A stretch of DNA of 50,651 nt, taken from the NCBI GenBank assembly GCA_000436375.1, contig FR885507.1, positions 1 to 50,651 of the forward strand, written 5' to 3'. The position numbers and the translations under genes are program-made. Source of the stretch: Azospirillum sp. CAG:239 (GTDB lineage: Bacteria; Pseudomonadota; Alphaproteobacteria; RF32; CAG-239). Numbering within the stretch: position 1 is the first letter of the stretch; each line of letters starts with the position of its first letter. The notes beneath the pieces are model-generated. The model did no database searches, was not told where the DNA came from, and saw only the letters and a program-made list of their open reading frames with translations. This document shows, one piece after another, positions 30,306 through 37,684 of the stretch.

Positions 30306-31521
30306 GGACGGCAATGTAATCGCAGATGCCGTCAAAACATTTTTCCCAGGTAAACTCCTGAACGGTCGCCAATCCGGCTTTGCTGATTTTCTCAAGCTTA
30401 TCGGGATTGTTTATCAATTCGACAATCTTTGCCGCGGCAAGCGACGGAAACGCCGGACAAAGAACCGCGTTTTCTCCGTCTTTGAGGAAATCGGACACGC
30501 CGGGCTGATTGTTTGCGATCAGACCAAGGCCGGAAGCCATGTATTCAAGATGCTGGTAGGTATAAGTCGGCGTACTGATGAAAGCGACGCCGATATCCGC
30601 GTCACGATAGATTTCGGCCAAGCGGTTCATATCGCTGAAGACTCCCAAATTGACAACGACGCCGTCCAAAGCATACCGTGACGGTTCATAATCTTCGCCG
30701 ACGGAATAAATTTCCACACGCTTCCCAAGTTCCGCCTTTACCTTCTTAAATATTTCCGCCAGAAGTTCAAAATCGTTGCGGGGCGTTGACGGCCGCCCGT
30801 AAAAAACAATTTTGTAAACGTCTTTCCGATATGTTTTGTCCGGCCGCGGGTAATAAAGCCGATGATTGACGCCGGCCTGGTAGCAGTAAACGGCCCGGTT
30901 CCCGTAAGAACGATACAGGCCGGCCAAAGCCGAGGAATTGGCCAGACCGATAAAACCGAATCTGTAGCTTTCTTCCGTAACGGCATAAGTTGATCCGGCC
31001 TGACTGAAACAGGGTTCAAAATCCTGAAGAAGATAGTATTTCTGCCGACATTTTCTGAACTTGGCCAGAGGAAAAGCGGTCAACCACCAGTTGCACAACG
31101 CGATATCAACTTCGGGATAATCATCAAAATTATCCGAATAGGGAATAATTTCAAAGTTCAGCAAAGGAAACTCCCGGCGCATGTTTTCTTTCAGAGTTTC
31201 CTGGAGCTTTAAGTTTTTAGGTGACTGCTTGTAGCGGGGATAAAAGCAAATATAATTTTTCAATCCCCAGCGGGCGGACATGGATTCCATCTGCGTGATA
31301 ATCGTCCGCAGGCCGCCGCCATTCAATCCGTAAGGAAAAGCCATAAAGACTAAAGCGCTTTGCGGCGGATTCTGCCATGTCAGCGAGTAAGAGGCTGCCG
31401 TCAGCTTCCGGTTGGCCAACAAATCATCTTCGCCAAGAATATCCGTCAGACGAAATTCGTTAGGAACAGCATAAGCATTCGAGGATTTTTTTAACGCGGA
31501 AAAAATCTTTTTCAAATTCAT
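30295..31521 (-). CDS. GT4-type glycosyltransferase (WsaF-like)
   Basis: 408 residues from ATG 31521; AAAAGG is nine bases ahead, and the start lies 2 bases behind the previous stop (TTG 31551 would overlap more). The second half is a GT-B nucleotide-sugar domain: KIVFYGRPSTPRNDFELLAE, then VYS-like GED, LAEIYRDADIGVAFISTP and YQHLEYMASGLGLIANNQ. The acceptor domain has YYLLQDFEPCFS, as in the rhamnosyltransferase WsaF of Geobacillus. With the RfbD-like reductase in front, transfer of rhamnose or a related 6-deoxy sugar is plausible but inferred. It probably acts on a surface glycan or on the flagellin/S-layer. Confidence 0.8.
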   Translation of the reverse strand: MNLKKIFSALKKSSNAYAVPNEFRLTDILGEDDLLANRKLTAASYSLTWQNPPQSALVFMAFPYGLNGGGLRTIITQMESMSARWGLKNYICFYPRYKQSPKNLKLQETLKENMRREFPLLNFEIIPYSDNFDDYPEVDIALCNWWLTAFPLAKFRKCRQKYYLLQDFEPCFSQAGSTYAVTEESYRFGFIGLANSSALAGLYRSYGNRAVYCYQAGVNHRLYYPRPDKTYRKDVYKIVFYGRPSTPRNDFELLAEIFKKVKAELGKRVEIYSVGEDYEPSRYALDGVVVNLGVFSDMNRLAEIYRDADIGVAFISTPTYTYQHLEYMASGLGLIANNQPGVSDFLKDGENAVLCPAFPSLAAAKIVELINNPDKLEKISKAGLATVQEFTWEKCFDGICDYIAVPKS

Positions 31522-31523
31522 GT

Positions 31524-32378
31524 TCAGATGCCTTTTATTTTGCGGATACAATCGCTCAGGCCTTCGCTGTAATGACGAATCGCAAGTCCGAAGTCTCTTT
31601 TGATTTTGCTTTTGTCGAGGACCGAATATTTAGGGCGGAGCGCCTTCTGCGGAAACTCATCCGTGTGAATCGGCGTAACGCGGCAGTCAAGGCCAAAGCC
31701 TTTGACCGCGGCATAGGCCAAATCATACCAGGAACAGACGCCTTCATTGGTCAGATGATAGATTTCCCGAGTGCCTGGTTTTATCCGCGGCAGAAGCTCA
31801 AGAACACATTCGGCGAAATCTCCGGCATAGCAGGGGCTGCCGACCTGATCGAAAATGACTTTCAGTTCCGGCCGTTTGAGCGCCAAATCCCGAATTTTCT
31901 TAACAAAGTCTTCGCCAAAGGAAGAAAACAGCCATGCCGTCCGCAATACCAGACAAGTTTCGGCGTTTTCAAGCACGGCTCGTTCGCCCTGTTCTTTGGC
32001 AACGCCGTAAACATTCAACGGATTGACCGCATCGGTTTCCAGATAAGGCGACGATTTTCGGCCGTCAAAAACATAGTCGGTCGACACATGAATCAGAACC
32101 GCGCCGTTTTCTTTGGCAGCAACGGCTAAATTCCGCGGACCGTCTACGCTGACCGGGACGGCCTGTTCGGGATGATCCTCGAGATATTCGGCGTCACGGC
32201 AGGCCGCGCAGTTAATGATGTAACGAATTTTCCGGCCTTTCAAGAAACGGCGCACGGCTTCAAAATCGGTAATATCCAAATCCGCATGTCCGCAGAACCA
32301 GGCCTCCTCATCGGTCAGCCTGGCTTTGAACTCCGATCCCAGCAGTCCGTTTGCTCCGGTTATCAATATATTTTTCAT
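31524..32378 (-). CDS. dTDP-4-dehydrorhamnose reductase-like protein (RfbD family)
   Basis: 284 residues with an extended-SDR fold. The nucleotide-binding GANGLLG is at 8-14 and the catalytic YGVAK at 124-128, with STDYVFDG before it, all typical of RfbD/RmlD, which makes dTDP-L-rhamnose. Other rml genes (A, B, C) are not in the window, so the substrate is inferred. Some family members reduce other dTDP-4-keto sugars. It is the first gene of a two-gene unit with the glycosyltransferase. Confidence 0.85.
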   Translation of the reverse strand: MKNILITGANGLLGSEFKARLTDEEAWFCGHADLDITDFEAVRRFLKGRKIRYIINCAACRDAEYLEDHPEQAVPVSVDGPRNLAVAAKENGAVLIHVSTDYVFDGRKSSPYLETDAVNPLNVYGVAKEQGERAVLENAETCLVLRTAWLFSSFGEDFVKKIRDLALKRPELKVIFDQVGSPCYAGDFAECVLELLPRIKPGTREIYHLTNEGVCSWYDLAYAAVKGFGLDCRVTPIHTDEFPQKALRPKYSVLDKSKIKRDFGLAIRHYSEGLSDCIRKIKGI

Positions 32379-32412
32379 GTTTTATCCGACAACTTGTTAG
32401 ACAATTATTTGT

Positions 32413-32440
32413 AAGCTATCATAGATAAAATCTTTGTCAA
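32413..32440 (-). promoter_or_regulatory. Probable promoter of the RfbD-like / glycosyltransferase unit
   Basis: Minus strand TTGACA (32440-32435), 16 bases, TAGCTT (32418-32413). Confidence 0.45.
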
Positions 32441-32467
32441 TTTTTATTGAGAGTCATGTCAACACGC

Positions 32468-32517
32468 ACAAAAAAAGCTCCCGGCCATGTGACAAAACAC
32501 AGGCAAAGAGCTTTTTC
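32468..32517 (-). terminator. Terminator of the 32525-32866 gene
   Basis: AAAAAAGCTC paired with GAGCTTTTT, with inner stems GCC/GGC and TGTG/CACA around ACAAAA. The outer arms provide A/T runs at both sides. Confidence 0.7.
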
Positions 32518-32524
32518 TACATTC

Positions 32525-32866
32525 CTATTTCAGGGAGGCAAAATCAATTTCCTCTAAAACGCGGAATTTGATTTTAATCAACTTCCGGCAAAACCCGAGT
32601 TCAATTTTTATCAGGCGGAAAGTATAATATTTTCCGTCTTCAAGATCAAAATCGCCTCTGCTGACAATTTTAATCTTTTCCATCTCCTCAGCAGAAAATC
32701 CGCTGAAGACAGGCTTTCCCTCAGAAACCGGAGCAACATAGCTGCGTCCCAGTTCATACCTTCCGTAAACATCAGCCGAGCCGTGACGGGCCGCTGCGTA
32801 ACATACGTTTCTGTCAATATCAACAGACGCGATCAGATTACCGCTACGATAAAATTTCGTCTTCAT
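32525..32866 (-). CDS. Small protein of unknown function
   Basis: 113 residues, no signal peptide. The pattern is beta-rich: FYRSGNLIASVDIDRNVCYA, then DVYGRYELGRSYVAPVSEGKP and GKYYTFRLIKIELGFC. It ends in a strand-rich IKIKFRVLEEIDFASLK. No family is recognised. It stands alone with its own promoter (32970) and terminator (32468), separating the sugar genes from the flagellar operon. The start is supported by length and by the absence of other ATGs, but no good Shine-Dalgarno is seen in front of it. Confidence 0.65.
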   Translation of the reverse strand: MKTKFYRSGNLIASVDIDRNVCYAAARHGSADVYGRYELGRSYVAPVSEGKPVFSGFSAEEMEKIKIVSRGDFDLEDGKYYTFRLIKIELGFCRKLIKIKFRVLEEIDFASLK

Positions 32867-32969
32867 GGCTTTATTATTTTAGTTAAACAATCTTTTTATC
32901 AGCCGACAGGTATCCGAAATAAGACTTTTGAGTCCAAAATTCATCTCCAATAATAGCTTATTTCCTGTA

Positions 32970-32997
32970 AATATAATCCCGTGCCGACATGAGTCAA
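32970..32997 (-). promoter_or_regulatory. Promoter of the 32525-32866 gene
   Basis: Minus strand TTGACT (32997-32992), 16 bases, TATATT (32975-32970). The resulting leader of about 95 bases contains a 21-codon frame (beginning MNFGLKSL, just after GGAG) that ends shortly before the gene; it may be a leader peptide or chance. Confidence 0.5.
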
Positions 32998-33053
32998 CAC
33001 AAAATAGACAAAATATCGCTTTGACTGTGAATAAGATATTATTCTTGTCCGGA

Positions 33054-34241
33054 CTATTTGATTTCCGGGCCGGTATAGACTTTGCTCCCGTCGGGGATTT
33101 TACGGCCAATTCCTTTTTTCAGAAATTCGGAACGGACAAAGCCCATTTCTCCGTTGTCCGTCTGGACGCGATACCAGACCTGATCCGGCGTGTATCCGGT
33201 CAGACGAACCGTCTGCCGCGGTTTCAGCACGGCCAAGACGTCGAAATCGTCCGAAGGCCCGTGCATGGCTCTGACCTCCCCGGTGGTATGGTAAAGCATA
33301 TTGACGTCCTCGGGATCGGCGGGAAGATCAATAATCCGGCCGACAACCATATCATCAACCGTTTCGCCGCCGGTACGAAACTGTACCTGTTGAAAATACT
33401 TGATTTCGTTGTTGCGAGAGAAATATTTGCTCAGTTCCGAATCGGTCATGACCTTAGTGCTCAGCGATAAAAGAACCGCCAAAACCGCAAGGCCGGGAAT
33501 AATCAGCTGCAATCCTTTGAGCATTCCGAAATTCCAGGCCGGAATCCGCACACTGCTGCGAACCCCGAGCATGGCGATAAACCGGTTAAGCAGATTCTTC
33601 CGGACAGCGTCGGCATAGGCTCCCGCCTGCAAAGCGGACAGCAGCGCCTGTTCTTTTTTTCCGTCTTCCCAATAAGCGACGGCATTGTGAGCCAGCAGCG
33701 TAAAATTTTCGCGGCGATTGGCATTGATGCCGCGAATATTGCCAACCAGCGCGCGAATATTGCGGACAAAAGCCTGCGGATGCCACCAGCCTAAAGCCCA
33801 ATTGGAAACCGAGGCCAGCAAAACCGCCGCTTTTGCTTCCCCGAAATTGCAGATTTCCTGATTTTCAACATCGGTAAAACGGATAATTTTTCCGGTTACC
33901 AGACGCAAATTCAGCGTCCGGACAAAAACGTCCTCTTCGCCGGCACGGTTTTTATACGGTTTAAGGGCATTGATATCCGGAAAGCTTTCCCGGGGGTGCG
34001 TCTGTGCCATCAGGTCGTAAATCAGACGTGAAGTTTCGTCTTTCAGCACATCATAGGCCACGGACAGCTTCTGAAAATTTTCCAGAGCGTTTTCGCCCGG
34101 ATTCCGATCCGGATGCAAAAGCTTGGCGCGTTCGCGATAATTCTGCTTGATTTCAGTTTCGGAAGCGTCATACGCCACGCCGAGAATGGCGTAATATCCC
34201 AGCGGGTCGAAAGAAAAGGTCCTGTTTTCCGTCTTGCTCAT
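33054..34241 (-). CDS. J-domain protein with C-terminal SH3-like domain
   Basis: 395 residues. The N-terminal J domain (about 14-77) has the HPD motif at 43-45 and so could stimulate a DnaK ATPase. A middle region (100-235) of helices is followed by one hydrophobic helix at about 245-262 (LIIPGLAVLAVLLSL), then a periplasmic-looking region that ends in an SH3b-type beta domain (about 315-385, with VLKPRQTVRLTGY and VWYRVQTDNGEMGFV). So it would be a membrane protein with the J domain inside and the SH3 domain outside. It is the last gene of the flagellar operon, overlapping the FliK-like gene by 4 bases. A role in flagellar assembly at the membrane is suggested by position only. I know of no established flagellar J-protein. 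Confidence 0.75.
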   Translation of the reverse strand: MSKTENRTFSFDPLGYYAILGVAYDASETEIKQNYRERAKLLHPDRNPGENALENFQKLSVAYDVLKDETSRLIYDLMAQTHPRESFPDINALKPYKNRAGEEDVFVRTLNLRLVTGKIIRFTDVENQEICNFGEAKAAVLLASVSNWALGWWHPQAFVRNIRALVGNIRGINANRRENFTLLAHNAVAYWEDGKKEQALLSALQAGAYADAVRKNLLNRFIAMLGVRSSVRIPAWNFGMLKGLQLIIPGLAVLAVLLSLSTKVMTDSELSKYFSRNNEIKYFQQVQFRTGGETVDDMVVGRIIDLPADPEDVNMLYHTTGEVRAMHGPSDDFDVLAVLKPRQTVRLTGYTPDQVWYRVQTDNGEMGFVRSEFLKKGIGRKIPDGSKVYTGPEIK

Positions 34242-35896
34242 ATATAAATTCCGTCTGCTAAAGTTTGGCTTTCGGCACTATCATCGCATATTTTGATAAA
34301 CTTTTCTTTAACGTTAATCTTTACGGTACCGGCATAACCTTCCTCATGCAGCGTGGCCTTAAACAACCGCATGACATTGGCACAGAAGTCGGAACCGATG
34401 TCGCGTTCGGTACGGATTATCAGATCAAACCTTTTGTCTTTGGCCAAAGCATAACCGTCAAACTGCAGCGAACCGAGTCTGCTGAAACTGGTGTCGACGA
34501 CAAAGCGGGTACCGAAACGGCGGTTTTCGCGGCTTTTTTTCTTTTCTTCTTCGTCAAGAATTTTTTTGACAGCGATACGGATTTTACTCAGGCTCTGTCC
34601 GTTAAGCACCGGAACTTCCATAATCCGCCAGTTGATGCCGTCCTGATTGGAAGACACGAACATTGAACCGAGTTTGGAAACGACCTCCCGCCCTTCGGTC
34701 GTGGCGCTCAACCTGTCGACGATGTCCGAACCGAGCCAGCGGCTGAGATTGTGCTCGCCGGAAGCCTTAATATAGGCAACCATGTTGGCCAGCATACGCG
34801 GCGAAGAAGGTTCGGGAATCCGGTTCAGCACTGCGGCTGCAAGTTCCTTCTGTCCGCGGTTCATCAGCGGCTGCAGAATTTTGAGAATATTATCGGCCGC
34901 CGGCAGCCTGCCCGTATGCCGCGCGACAGCTGCTCCGGTTTCGGCAATGTCGTCCGGAACCGCCAAATTACGTTCAAAGCCTTCCAGTTCCAAAAGCACC
35001 GGCAACCCGCCGCCGAGTTTTACCGGGTTTTCAATAAGAACTTCGGCAAAAGGCGCACGAATCGAAACCGGACCGTTGTCCGGCCGCACGGCGATCTCGG
35101 CAGGAAAAGTCCGACCGCCCAGCGCCGCCAGTTCTTTTCCTATCTGCCGCACCGCTTCCGGCAGCGGAAGCTTTCCGGCGGCAAAATCTCTAATGACGTT
35201 TTGAATATCCTGCAGCGGCCGCGAAACTGCCGCCGTTTCTTTCCGAACGTTTTCGCCGGCAGCCGGAAAAACCTCCGCCGGCTGCGAATTTTGCGGCAGA
35301 ACGGCAGGTTGATTTACGGCAACGGATATACGGCTGGAAAATGCGGCGAATTCTTTTAGCAGAGGCTGCAGTTTTTCCGTCGGAACGTTAAGTTCCGCCG
35401 CCAGATTTTCCAATACCGTTCCGGCTCTGAGCGGCGCCGTTTCGAGCGGCGGAAGCGCGGCGGCGGTATCCTTTATGAGAGGAGCAGCCGGCTGCGGACG
35501 AACCTGACTTTCGTTGGCGCGAACCATATATTTTTCGGGATTTTCGCCGTTGACGGACAAAACTTTGACCGTAACGGCACCGTCTTTCTGCGGCTGCAAC
35601 TTCAATTCCAAGTCTGCGGCCGCCGTATTGTCGGGAAGTTTCAGCGGCGTATCCAGCTTCAGTTCGACGGGAAGCTTAAACAACTGTCCGTTAAGCGTCA
35701 GGCTTATCGTTCCGGTCAGAGTTCCGAGCGCCGTATTGCGGGCATCGGCCAGAACTTCCAGCACGGCGCTCTGGCCGGGCACAATCGTTTCGCCGACGGT
35801 TTGTCCCGTCAGGCCGCCGATGGTTCCGGTCAGATTTTTGTCGGCTGAAGGCGTGCTGACCTGCGGCGTATTCAGCGGCGGAATAACATTATCCAT
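34238..35896 (-). CDS. FliK-like flagellar protein (second copy type)
   Basis: 552 residues, no signal peptide. The first 400 residues are low in aromatic residues and rich in Pro, Ala, Leu and Glu, as in hook-length control proteins. The last 150 residues (WRIMEVPVLNGQSLSKIRI, then RFVVDTSFSRLGSLQFDGY and FCANVMRLFKATLHEEGY) resemble the C-terminal domain of FliK-like proteins encoded near flhF/flhG in Alphaproteobacteria. A true FliK with a Flg_hook domain is at 48248. It overlaps flhG by 8 bases and the J-domain gene by 4, so it is clearly part of the operon. Its exact role (second ruler, export chaperone or other) is open. Confidence 0.65.
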   Translation of the reverse strand: MDNVIPPLNTPQVSTPSADKNLTGTIGGLTGQTVGETIVPGQSAVLEVLADARNTALGTLTGTISLTLNGQLFKLPVELKLDTPLKLPDNTAAADLELKLQPQKDGAVTVKVLSVNGENPEKYMVRANESQVRPQPAAPLIKDTAAALPPLETAPLRAGTVLENLAAELNVPTEKLQPLLKEFAAFSSRISVAVNQPAVLPQNSQPAEVFPAAGENVRKETAAVSRPLQDIQNVIRDFAAGKLPLPEAVRQIGKELAALGGRTFPAEIAVRPDNGPVSIRAPFAEVLIENPVKLGGGLPVLLELEGFERNLAVPDDIAETGAAVARHTGRLPAADNILKILQPLMNRGQKELAAAVLNRIPEPSSPRMLANMVAYIKASGEHNLSRWLGSDIVDRLSATTEGREVVSKLGSMFVSSNQDGINWRIMEVPVLNGQSLSKIRIAVKKILDEEEKKKSRENRRFGTRFVVDTSFSRLGSLQFDGYALAKDKRFDLIIRTERDIGSDFCANVMRLFKATLHEEGYAGTVKINVKEKFIKICDDSAESQTLADGIYI

Positions 35897-36698
35897 TAAT
35901 CAGTTTCCCGGCTATGGCGATAACGTCTTCGGCCGCCTCCGAGGTCGGATAGCGGCTGATAAGCGGCGCCTGGTTGCGGATGGAATCGCGGACGCGGGTG
36001 TCGCGCCTGATTATACCTAACAACTCGGGCGAAATTTTCAAGAAATTACGACAGGCTTTCAGCAAGGTATCATATGTCCGTTGACCTTCCCGAATGGAAT
36101 TGGCCTGGTTGATAACCACGTTCAGATTGCATTTGGGATACTGCATGGCCATGATTTTGATAAATGCGTAAGCGTCGGTCAACGAGGTCGGTTCATCGGT
36201 ACACAGCACAATTATTTTTTCAGCCATGCCGGAAAGAATTCGTACCGGCTTTTCAACGCCGGCGCCCATGTCCAGAATGACCTTGTTGTAATTGGAAGCA
36301 AGCAGGGACAAGTCTTCGCCCAAAATCTGCAAACGGCCGACAGGCATTGATGCCAGTCCGGCGGAACCGGAACGGCCGGCAATGATGTCAAAGTGGGTTT
36401 TGTCGCAATGGTGAATGATCTGATTCAGGGTTTTGGCGCCGGCAATAACACTTCCCAAATCATCTTTAACCATCAGGCCGAGCTGAATATCGATGTTTGC
36501 CAGCCCCAGGTCGCCGTCAAAAAGCAGGGTTTTCTGCCGGAGGCCGCTTAACGCGTGCGCCAGCGTCACGGAAAACCAGGTCTTGCCGACCCCGCCTTTG
36601 CCGGAAGCCACGGCAATCATGTTGCGGCCTTTGCGAAGGCTGCGCGGTGCAGTGCCGCGCGGCATGATCTTCAATTCTTCGCTCTGATTTTCTTCCAT
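35889..36698 (-). CDS. flhG: MinD-like ATPase FlhG
   Basis: 269 residues. The deviant Walker A motif SGKGGVGKT is at 32-40, with LLFDGDLGLANIDIQLGL and VILDMGAGVEK as the switch segments. It lies directly behind flhF, the usual partner. FlhG (FleN/YlxH) sets flagellar number together with the GTPase FlhF. The C-terminal helix of typical FlhG is present (DVIAIAGKLING). It overlaps the next gene by 8 bases. The short basic N-terminal extension (PRGTAPRSLRKGR) may contact partners, as the DQAxxLR helix does elsewhere. Confidence 0.88.
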   Translation of the reverse strand: MEENQSEELKIMPRGTAPRSLRKGRNMIAVASGKGGVGKTWFSVTLAHALSGLRQKTLLFDGDLGLANIDIQLGLMVKDDLGSVIAGAKTLNQIIHHCDKTHFDIIAGRSGSAGLASMPVGRLQILGEDLSLLASNYNKVILDMGAGVEKPVRILSGMAEKIIVLCTDEPTSLTDAYAFIKIMAMQYPKCNLNVVINQANSIREGQRTYDTLLKACRNFLKISPELLGIIRRDTRVRDSIRNQAPLISRYPTSEAAEDVIAIAGKLING

Positions 36699-36716
36699 CT
36701 ACTTTTCTCCTTAAAC

Positions 36717-37673
36717 TCAGGACAACACCAATTTGGCCAGCGCTTTACCGTCTACGGGCGACAAGCCTTTGGCAATGCTTGAACTGACGCTTGCCGAACA
36801 GAAACCAAATTCGCAGCAGGCGGCAACCGACAAAAGCGCGCCAATCCGCCGGGTCAGGTCCAAACGGGTCGGCAACAGAAACCGGGCGCCGATTTCGGCA
36901 AAAATATCGGCGATTTCAACCGCCTCAAAAGTGTTTTTTCCGGCATCCATGGTCAGAATCATATCGGCGCGCACCGCTTCGGTCAACAGGCTGACCTTTT
37001 CAACCTCTTCCGACAGAAAAGGATTGATGCCGGGCGTATCTATCAGTACCAGCGCATATTTCTGCCGCGCCTCTTCAACCGTGTCATAGAGGCCGCGCGG
37101 GGTTTTGACAAAGCGAAAATCGGTTCCGAGAATATCGGCAAAAGCCTGCAACTGGCTGTTGGCGCCGGCCCGGACATTGTCGGTCGACACGATGCAGGCG
37201 CTCAGCTTTTGAAGTTTGGCCTGCGTGGCGGCTTTGGCGATTGCCGTCGATTTTCCGGAACCCGGAACGCCCATAAACATCTTAGCCGGCTGCCGGCAGT
37301 CCAAAATGTCCTGAAAACGAAACATTTCATCAAAACAACGGGTTAACAGCTTCTTTTCGTCCGTCAGGTTTTCCTCGGCGGAAATTTTGCGGCAACGAGC
37401 CAGAACCCGCTCTTTGACAACATCCAAAACGCCATGGTAATCCAGACTTTCCCGCAGTTTTTCGTCATCATATTTCCAGCGCGTCGGCCTGACCTCCACC
37501 TGCTCCTCGCGATTAAAGGAAATTTCGTCGGCGTCTTCGACGGCTGCCGTCAGCTCAATTTGTCCGGCGGCGTTTTTCTCCTGTGAAATAATGACGGCGT
37601 CGGCGCCCAGCGTCTCGCGAACCTGCGCCAGAGCAGTCGGCATGTCGGGAGCGGTAAAATTTTTTATACGCAA
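36717..37673 (-). CDS. flhF: SRP-type GTPase FlhF
   Basis: 318 residues, shorter than many FlhF (about 350-450). MRIKNFTAPDMPTALAQVRE is the standard N-terminus. The GTPase P-loop is GVPGSGKST at 135-143, followed by CIVSTDNVRAGANSQLQAFAD, LVLIDTPGINP and LTMDAGKN. FlhF recruits the first flagellar components to the cell pole in polar flagellates. With FlhG it suggests that flagellar position and number are controlled. It lies between flhA (11-base gap) and flhG (18 bases). Confidence 0.9.
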   Translation of the reverse strand: MRIKNFTAPDMPTALAQVRETLGADAVIISQEKNAAGQIELTAAVEDADEISFNREEQVEVRPTRWKYDDEKLRESLDYHGVLDVVKERVLARCRKISAEENLTDEKKLLTRCFDEMFRFQDILDCRQPAKMFMGVPGSGKSTAIAKAATQAKLQKLSACIVSTDNVRAGANSQLQAFADILGTDFRFVKTPRGLYDTVEEARQKYALVLIDTPGINPFLSEEVEKVSLLTEAVRADMILTMDAGKNTFEAVEIADIFAEIGARFLLPTRLDLTRRIGALLSVAACCEFGFCSASVSSSIAKGLSPVDGKALAKLVLS

Positions 37674-37684
37674 GGGCGTTCTCC

